Assembly (NCBI GenBank): GCA_000432275.1
Contig: HF995277.1
Span: forward strand, 1-9,292
Length of the DNA: 9,292 nt
From: Proteobacteria bacterium CAG:495
GTDB lineage: Bacteria > Pseudomonadota > Alphaproteobacteria > RF32 > CAG-239
Direction of reading: 5' to 3'
The notes beneath the pieces were generated by a model that was given only the letters and a program-made list of their open reading frames with translations, had not been told where the DNA came from and did not search any database. Each line of letters begins with the position of its first letter. The stretch's first letter is position 1. Of this stretch, positions 4,832-9,292 are shown piece by piece. The translations under genes were made by a program, and so were the position numbers.

Positions 4832-4880
4832 ATTTTTCTCCTTCCCTCTTAATATAATCGTTTTTAGCTAATATTAAAGC

Positions 4881-4912
4881 AAAAAAAAGAGAGGTGACAA
4901 ACACCTCTCTTT
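4881..4912 (-). terminator. groEL terminator
   Basis: AGAGAGGTG (4888-4896), five-base loop, CACCTCTCT (4902-4910), extended by A-T pairs. On the minus strand it is followed by a run of eight Ts, 25 bp after the groEL stop. Confidence 0.95.
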
Positions 4913-4936
4913 GCAAACCTGCGGTAACGGCTCGAA

Positions 4937-6583
4937 CTAGAAGCCCATACCCGGCATACCTGCACCTGCGCCGGCACCTGCACCGCCGCAAGAACATTCT
5001 TTCTGAGGAGCCTCGGTAACCATAGCCTCTGTCGTAATCAACAGACCGCCGACCGATGCGGCATCCTGCAAAGCGGTACGAACAACCTTGGTCGGATCGA
5101 TAATACCGGCCTTAACCATATCGGTATACTCGCCGCTCTGGGCATTGTAACCAAAATTCGTATCCGTGCTTTCCAGCAGCTTTCCGGCAACAACCGCTCC
5201 GTCAACACCGGCATTTTCGGCAATCTGGCGGATAGGAGCCTGAGTAGCTTTACGAATAATGTCAATACCGACTTTTTGGTCCTGATTCTCAGGTTTCAGG
5301 CTGTCAAGAACTTTGGCCGAATACAACAAGGCAACGCCGCCTCCGGCAACAACGCCTTCTTTAACGGCAGCACGCGTAGCGTTCAATGCATCGTCAATAC
5401 GGTCTTTTTTCTCCTTTACTTCCACCTCGGAAGCACCGCCGACACGCAGAACGGCAACACCGCCGGATAATTTGGCCAGTCTTTCCTGCAGTTTTTCACG
5501 GTCATAATCAGATGATGTTTCTTCAATCTGTTTGCGAATTTGAGCGGCACGGGCTTCAATCAAATCTTTTTCTCCGTCGCCGTCAATAATGGTGGTTTCG
5601 TCCTTGGTGATTTCAACCCGTTTAGCCGAACCCAGCATATCCAGAGTAACGTTTTCCAGCTTCATACCGAGCTCTTCAGAAATAACCTGGCCGCCAGTTA
5701 AAATGGCAATGTCTTCCAACATGGCTTTTCTGCGGTCACCGAAGCCCGGAGCCTTAACGGCACAGACTTTCAAACCGCCGCGAATACGGTTGACAACCAA
5801 CGTGGCCAAAGCTTCGCCTTCAATATCTTCGGCAATGATAACCAAGGCGCGGCCGGATTGAACAATGCTTTCCAAAACCGGAATTAACGGCTGCAAGTTG
5901 GAAACTTTCTGATCATACAGCAGAACAAACGGATTCTCATATTCGCAAACCATTTTCTCGGCATTGGTGATAAAATACGGAGACAGATAACCGCGGTCAA
6001 ACTGCATACCTTCTACAACATCCAATTCGGTTTCCAAACCTTTGGCATCTTCAACCGTAATAACGCCTTCATTGCCGACTTTTTCCATAGCGCGAGCCAG
6101 ATATTCGCCGATTGAACGGTCGCCGTTGGCCGAAATGGTCCCAACCTGAGCAATTTCTTCAGAGGTTTTGATGGCAACCGAACGAGACTTAATGTCGGCA
6201 ACAACGGCCTCAACGGCCATATCGATACCGCGTTTCAAATCCATCGGATTCATACCGGCGGCAACGGCTTTGCAGCCTTCCTTAATAATGGCTTCGGCCA
6301 AAACCGTAGCGGTAGTCGTACCGTCGCCGGCTTTGTCTGCGGTTTTCTGCGCAACTTCCTTAACCAGCTGTGCACCCATATTTTCAAACTTGTCAGACAA
6401 TTCTACTTCCTTGGCAACCGAAACACCGTCTTTGGTAATTTTCGGAGCACCGTAAGACTTGTCTAAAATAACGTTGCGTCCTTTGGGACCCAAAGTAACC
6501 TTAACCGTCTTGGCAAGAGTCTCAACACCCTTTAACATTTTAGCGCGGGCGTCTGTACCAAACTCAATATCTTTTGCAGCCAT
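4937..6583 (-). CDS. groEL: 60 kDa chaperonin GroEL
   Basis: A full-length (548-residue) group I chaperonin, the tetradecameric ring that folds cytosolic proteins with ATP and GroES. The ATP site is intact: 'TLGPKGRNVIL' (30-40), Asp52 in 'ITKDGVSVAKE' and GDGTTTAT (86-93). The hinge and C-terminal equatorial part 'VKEGVVAGGGVALL' is also present, with the catalytic Asp in the preceding 'KDRIDDALNATRAA'. Overall wording is alphaproteobacterial. The C-terminal tail is unusual: the common GGM repeats are replaced by 'KECSCGG', an alternating Gly-Ala run, then MPGMGF, placing Cys530 and Cys532 in the flexible tail inside the cavity. An AAGGAAG precedes the ATG. It is the second gene of the operon, 29 bp after groES. 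Confidence 0.98.
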   Translation of the reverse strand: MAAKDIEFGTDARAKMLKGVETLAKTVKVTLGPKGRNVILDKSYGAPKITKDGVSVAKEVELSDKFENMGAQLVKEVAQKTADKAGDGTTTATVLAEAIIKEGCKAVAAGMNPMDLKRGIDMAVEAVVADIKSRSVAIKTSEEIAQVGTISANGDRSIGEYLARAMEKVGNEGVITVEDAKGLETELDVVEGMQFDRGYLSPYFITNAEKMVCEYENPFVLLYDQKVSNLQPLIPVLESIVQSGRALVIIAEDIEGEALATLVVNRIRGGLKVCAVKAPGFGDRRKAMLEDIAILTGGQVISEELGMKLENVTLDMLGSAKRVEITKDETTIIDGDGEKDLIEARAAQIRKQIEETSSDYDREKLQERLAKLSGGVAVLRVGGASEVEVKEKKDRIDDALNATRAAVKEGVVAGGGVALLYSAKVLDSLKPENQDQKVGIDIIRKATQAPIRQIAENAGVDGAVVAGKLLESTDTNFGYNAQSGEYTDMVKAGIIDPTKVVRTALQDAASVGGLLITTEAMVTEAPQKECSCGGAGAGAGAGMPGMGF

Positions 6584-6612
6584 ATCTTTACTTCCTTTTT
6601 TTAATTACTGAA

Positions 6613-6903
6613 TTATTCTTCGATAATACCCAAAATCTCGGGTTCTTTAATCAACAGGCGCTCTTCGCCGTTGATTTTAACTTCCGAACCCGACCATTTT
6701 CCGAACAAAACCTTGTCGCCGACTTTAACCGTCATCGGAATAACCTTTCCTTCCGGACTGACCATTCCCGGACCGACAGCTTCGACAATACCTTCGCTCG
6801 GCTTTTCTTTGGCTGTGTCCGGAATAATGATTCCGCCGGCAGTTTTCGTATTTTCTTCCAACCGCTTAACCAAAACACGGTCTTGTAATGGTCTGATTTT
6901 CAT
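6613..6903 (-). CDS. groES: 10 kDa co-chaperonin GroES
   Basis: The 96-residue heptameric lid of GroEL. The sequence opens 'MKIRPLQDRVLVKRLE', followed by the mobile loop 'ENTKTAGGIIIPDTAKEKP' (17-35), whose Gly-Ile-Ile-Ile contacts GroEL. The roof region and the end 'LLIKEPEILGIIEE' are normal, so the protein is complete. An AAGGAG lies eleven bases before the ATG. It heads the groESL operon. Upstream there is a TTGACA element but no CIRCE (TTAGCACTC-N9-GAGTGCTAA), so HrcA control is not supported within this window. Confidence 0.98.
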   Translation of the reverse strand: MKIRPLQDRVLVKRLEENTKTAGGIIIPDTAKEKPSEGIVEAVGPGMVSPEGKVIPMTVKVGDKVLFGKWSGSEVKINGEERLLIKEPEILGIIEE

Positions 6904-6947
6904 TTTTTTATCAACTCCTTAAAGTTACAACAATTTATCTAATCCGT

Positions 6948-6976
6948 TAGTTAGTTACTGGCGTTGCCGATGTCAA
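6948..6976 (-). promoter_or_regulatory. candidate groESL promoter
   Basis: A perfect TTGACA on the minus strand (6976-6971, in CTTGACA) lies 67 bp before groES. The -10 at 17 bp is TAACTA (6953-6948), a poor match. The good -35 with an atypical -10 could mean a heat-shock sigma factor (RpoH) rather than the housekeeping one; this is inference. Confidence 0.4.
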
Positions 6977-7014
6977 GCCTATTTCACAAAAATTAGCGGT
7001 TATTTTAAAAAAGT

Positions 7015-7043
7015 TTGACATTAAAAAAGCTCCCGATTATGCT
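7015..7043 (+). promoter_or_regulatory. promoter of the 172-residue gene
   Basis: TTGACA (7015-7020), exactly 17 bp, then TATGCT (7038-7043). Transcription should start near 7050, about 42 nt before the ATG. It is divergent from the groESL promoter, with 38 bp between the two -35 hexamers. Confidence 0.6.
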
Positions 7044-7091
7044 TCCGCCAATTAATCTTATTACTATTTCAATAACTTTATAAATTTTTAT

Positions 7092-7610
7092 ATGGAACTT
7101 TTAGAATTGAGAAAACGGACTTTCGAACTGATTGCACCGTTAAAGTTTGACTGTTACCGTGCTGAAGATTTGCTTGAACAGCTTATCGCCACGGCTCAGA
7201 AAAAAGACGCCACCGGACTGAAAAAAATCATCGAGAACGTCGACACCCAGCGCCGTTATCTTTTCTCGGAATCAAAGGATTGCCTTTCAAGGGAAAATTT
7301 CAACCTGCTGACATACTCGGAACTCCAATCGTACGTTTTGGCTTCCCTGCAACATACTTGTATGGCCAGCTTTTATATGGAATTGGAATATCTGCTCCGC
7401 GTCAATGCCCGAAAACCGTCCGACCGGCTTCATGCTTTAGAGTGCGATATTGTCCATACCCTGACGTCACAAAACCGGTACAGTTACAACCCGAAATTTT
7501 TTCGGATGTTCTTAAGCGCCTTTGTCATCTACCCGCAGTATTTCAGCTGTCTGCGTGAAATCGAGGCAACCGTGCTCGAGTTTGAAAAAAATCCTGACAT
7601 TTTTCAATAA
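7092..7610 (+). CDS. hypothetical protein, 172 residues, helix-rich, unrecognised
   Basis: I do not recognise a family. The protein appears soluble and mostly alpha-helical, with alternating charged and leucine-rich stretches (1-60), a central 'YSELQSYVLASLQHTCMASFYMELEYLLRV' helix region quoted here only in outline, and an aromatic C-terminal part (125-165). There is no signal peptide or membrane segment. Cysteines occur at several scattered positions without a CxxC. No Shine-Dalgarno is visible; the sequence before the ATG is AT-rich. A near-consensus promoter at 7015-7043 and a terminator right after the stop support a real single-gene unit. It is divergent from groES but shares no obvious function with it. 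Confidence 0.7.
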   Translation: MELLELRKRTFELIAPLKFDCYRAEDLLEQLIATAQKKDATGLKKIIENVDTQRRYLFSESKDCLSRENFNLLTYSELQSYVLASLQHTCMASFYMELEYLLRVNARKPSDRLHALECDIVHTLTSQNRYSYNPKFFRMFLSAFVIYPQYFSCLREIEATVLEFEKNPDIFQ

Positions 7611-7615
7611 AATTC

Positions 7616-7660
7616 AAAAAAAAATCCCCGCTGTCATTTCCAAGACAACGGGAATTTTTT
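7616..7660. terminator. bidirectional intrinsic terminator between convergent genes
   Basis: CCCGCTGTC (7627-7635) faces GACAACGGG (7644-7652), flanked by an A-run on the left and a T-run on the right. The single imperfect pair is G-U on the minus strand and A-C on the plus strand, so the minus-strand form (ending the channel gene) is the stronger. It also closes the 172-residue gene. Confidence 0.85.
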
Positions 7661-8419
7661 TTACTTTTTGCCTGCAATGGTGTTTGTCACCTGAATATAG
7701 GCACTGGTCAGAAAACTTACCACAATCAGGAAAGAGAACACCACCATACTGGTAAAAAACAGCCAGGAATGAGGGAACACTTCCATCACCGGACGTGCTA
7801 TCGTCGAAGCCCAGCCATCCAGCGTAAAGACCTGCAACAGCGTAAACATCGCACTGCCCAGCGTTGCAAAACTGGTAAAGACCTCGCCGTATTGACTGAC
7901 CGCTATAATCGCAAAGACATAAAAGAAAACGGCAAATATCGCCAGAAATGAAACAAATGTCGGCAGCAAACCGATAAACACCTCAATAATATTGTGCATT
8001 TTAGAAAAACGGTGAATGTACTTAAGCAGGCGGAACAACCGAAACGTCCGCAGGATAATGAAAGCGCTCGCCGACGGGATTGAAGAAACCGCAACGATAA
8101 CAAAATCAAAAACGTTCCACCCTGACTTAAAGAAATGACGCCCTTGAGCATAAATCTTCAAAAACATCTCGACGATGAAAATACCCATAAACAAACGGTC
8201 GAGCAAAAACAAACCGCGGTCAAAATACATACTCATCACTTCCGAGGTCATCAACCCCAGAACAATTGCGTCTGCAAGAATAATGCCCATGATAAAAAGG
8301 TCGAAACTGGTTCCTCCGACCAATTTTATAAGCTTGCGCTTATCGTCCGTTCCCAAAACTTTGTGAATAAACTTGTTCTTGCGGCTTCTGGCCTTTCCTG
8401 CAGTTTTGTTCATAGTCAT
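7661..8419 (-). CDS. single-domain voltage-gated cation channel (NaChBac/BacNav family)
   Basis: A 252-residue protein with one six-helix channel unit that would assemble as a tetramer in the inner membrane. S1 (about 38-57), S2 (70-90, with Glu84) and S3 (99-112, with 'WNVFDF') precede S4, 'FIILRTFRLFRLLKYIHRF'. S4 carries R124, R127, R130, K133 and R137 at three-residue steps (the last at four), so the voltage sensor is intact. S5 is about 150-172. The pore holds the filter TLDGWAS (199-205), then S6 (218-240). The well-studied sodium channels have TLESW at this point, while calcium-selective forms have extra Asp or a Gly after the acid. Here the acid is Asp201 and the next residue Gly202. 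The AGGAAAG site precedes the ATG at 8419; Met3 is an alternative start. It lies 40 bp downstream of the peptidase gene. Confidence 0.88.
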   Translation of the reverse strand: MTMNKTAGKARSRKNKFIHKVLGTDDKRKLIKLVGGTSFDLFIMGIILADAIVLGLMTSEVMSMYFDRGLFLLDRLFMGIFIVEMFLKIYAQGRHFFKSGWNVFDFVIVAVSSIPSASAFIILRTFRLFRLLKYIHRFSKMHNIIEVFIGLLPTFVSFLAIFAVFFYVFAIIAVSQYGEVFTSFATLGSAMFTLLQVFTLDGWASTIARPVMEVFPHSWLFFTSMVVFSFLIVVSFLTSAYIQVTNTIAGKK

Positions 8420-8459
8420 CTTCTTTCCTTCAATAATGACGTTTAACTGTTATTTTAGC

Positions 8460-9140
8460 TTAAAAAAAGTAGAATGCAACGATTATTCCCGCGATTGCAA
8501 TTGCCGGGCCGTAAGCTCCGCTGCGCTGACGTTTTATTGCGGCATAAAGAATAAACAGCACCGCCGACACGACAATCACATACAGCAGTTTTTCAAAACC
8601 CAGCCAGGCACCAAGTGCCGCCAAAAGCTTGATGTCGCCGCCGCCGAAGGCATCCTTGTTTTTCCAGACAAACAACAAACTGACCAAAACCGGCAAAAAA
8701 TAACCGCCCACCGCACCTAAAGCGCTTTCGGCACCGCTGATATGCCCCCATCCCCAACAAGATGCGGCAAAACCGAGAATAAGCAGCGGAACCGTCAAAA
8801 TATCCGGAAGCAAAAACATTCTGTAATCGATTTCGGCAAGCAACAGCAAAGACCAAATAAAATAAAGCTGCCACCATAATCCCCGCGAACCAAAATGTGC
8901 ATAGGCAAAATATGAAACTGCCGCGGTAACAATGCCGCAAAGCAAAGAGCGGTAAAAAAATTCCCGACGCAGTTTAGTATACGTCAGGCTTTTTTCCCAT
9001 TTTTCAGAAGTAACTTTTTTTGAAAACTTGCATAAACTTACCAAAGCATAAGCCATTGTCGCCGGCATAAATTTGGCAAACCGCCGGGATATATAAGGAA
9101 TGAGCAACCCAAAAACAAAACCGTAAACAGCATAAATCAT
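8460..9140 (-). CDS. A24-family prepilin peptidase-like membrane protease
   Basis: A multipass membrane aspartic protease of the type IV prepilin peptidase family (226 residues from ATG 9140). The catalytic pair is in 'AEIDYRMFLLPD' (Asp105 of this start) and 'FGGGDIKLL' (Asp169), and the C-terminal 'YGPAIAIAG' is also typical. The usual N-terminal CxxC...CxxC cytoplasmic domain is absent; residues 30-65 instead are a basic linker. It is thus closer to short preflagellin or Tad/CpaA-like forms, though longer than many CpaA. Start choice: AGGA at 9151-9148 is seven bases before ATG 9140, whereas the TTG at 9146 would have almost no spacing. No pilin or secretion gene is in the window, so the substrate is unknown. 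The channel gene follows on the same strand, possibly co-transcribed. Confidence 0.8.
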   Translation of the reverse strand: MIYAVYGFVFGLLIPYISRRFAKFMPATMAYALVSLCKFSKKVTSEKWEKSLTYTKLRREFFYRSLLCGIVTAAVSYFAYAHFGSRGLWWQLYFIWSLLLLAEIDYRMFLLPDILTVPLLILGFAASCWGWGHISGAESALGAVGGYFLPVLVSLLFVWKNKDAFGGGDIKLLAALGAWLGFEKLLYVIVVSAVLFILYAAIKRQRSGAYGPAIAIAGIIVAFYFF

Positions 9141-9245
9141 CAGCAATTCCTAATCTGAACACATAATATATATCATTACACCCGAAAACTTAAAAAATCC
9201 ATTAAAAATCTCTGTAATTTTCCGTCCACCCCGCACAAATAACTA

Positions 9246-9274
9246 TTTACTCTCTTTTTATTTTTTGTTATAAT
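9246..9274 (+). promoter_or_regulatory. promoter at the right edge, pointing out of the window
   Basis: TTTACT (9246-9251), 17-bp spacer, perfect TATAAT (9269-9274). It would drive a plus-strand gene beyond 9292, divergent from the peptidase gene. The remainder of 9147-9245 is AT-rich with no other clear site. Confidence 0.55.
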
Positions 9275-9292
9275 AAAAATCGAACCTGTGGG

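Noticed and set aside
6939..6950. CTAA-TCCG-TTAG as a groESL operator
   Set aside because: A four-base inverted repeat in AT-rich sequence is expected by chance and does not match CIRCE.
9144..9146. TTG start for the prepilin peptidase
   Set aside because: The AGGA site is only one base from it, whereas ATG 9140 has seven-base spacing from the same site.

Overview
The window looks like chromosomal sequence from a moderately AT-rich alphaproteobacterium. The main reasons are the GroEL sequence, which reads as alphaproteobacterial, a groES-groEL pair, a KdsB homologue implying a Kdo-containing outer membrane, and a tRNA-Gly(GCC) of the usual alphaproteobacterial form. A host-associated relative of Rhodospirillales is possible, but that is inference only. 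No phage, transposase, IS or CRISPR signal is visible. Transcription units are short and almost every one ends in a clear intrinsic terminator.

Left part (1-1050): a possible gene start running off the left edge on the minus strand; a terminator hairpin; a 163-337 segment that folds into a compact multi-helix RNA and is followed by a second terminator; a tRNA-Ser(CGA); and a small ASCH-domain gene whose promoter overlaps a perfect 7-2-7 inverted repeat. The structured segment and this palindrome are the least explained parts of the window.

Centre-left (1063-4363): a two-gene plus-strand operon (kdsB homologue and histidine-phosphatase-fold protein, both with changed motif residues) converges on a GtrA-family membrane protein. 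Next come an unrecognised 147-residue gene, a tRNA-Gly(GCC), and a minus-strand pair of small membrane proteins: a SHOCT-like/TM2 protein and an EmrE-type SMR transporter.

Centre-right (4881-7660): the groES-groEL operon with a strong terminator, facing away from an unrecognised 172-residue plus-strand gene. A consensus TTGACA -35 hexamer serves each direction, and no CIRCE operator is visible.

Right part (7661-9292): an A24-type prepilin peptidase lacking the usual cysteine domain, followed 40 bp downstream by a single-domain voltage-gated cation channel of the NaChBac family with an unusual selectivity filter (TLDGWAS). A promoter at the right edge points out of the window. Most genes are housekeeping or envelope functions. 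I see no multi-gene defence or biosynthetic system; the novelty candidates are the structured RNA locus and several family members with non-canonical active-site residues.
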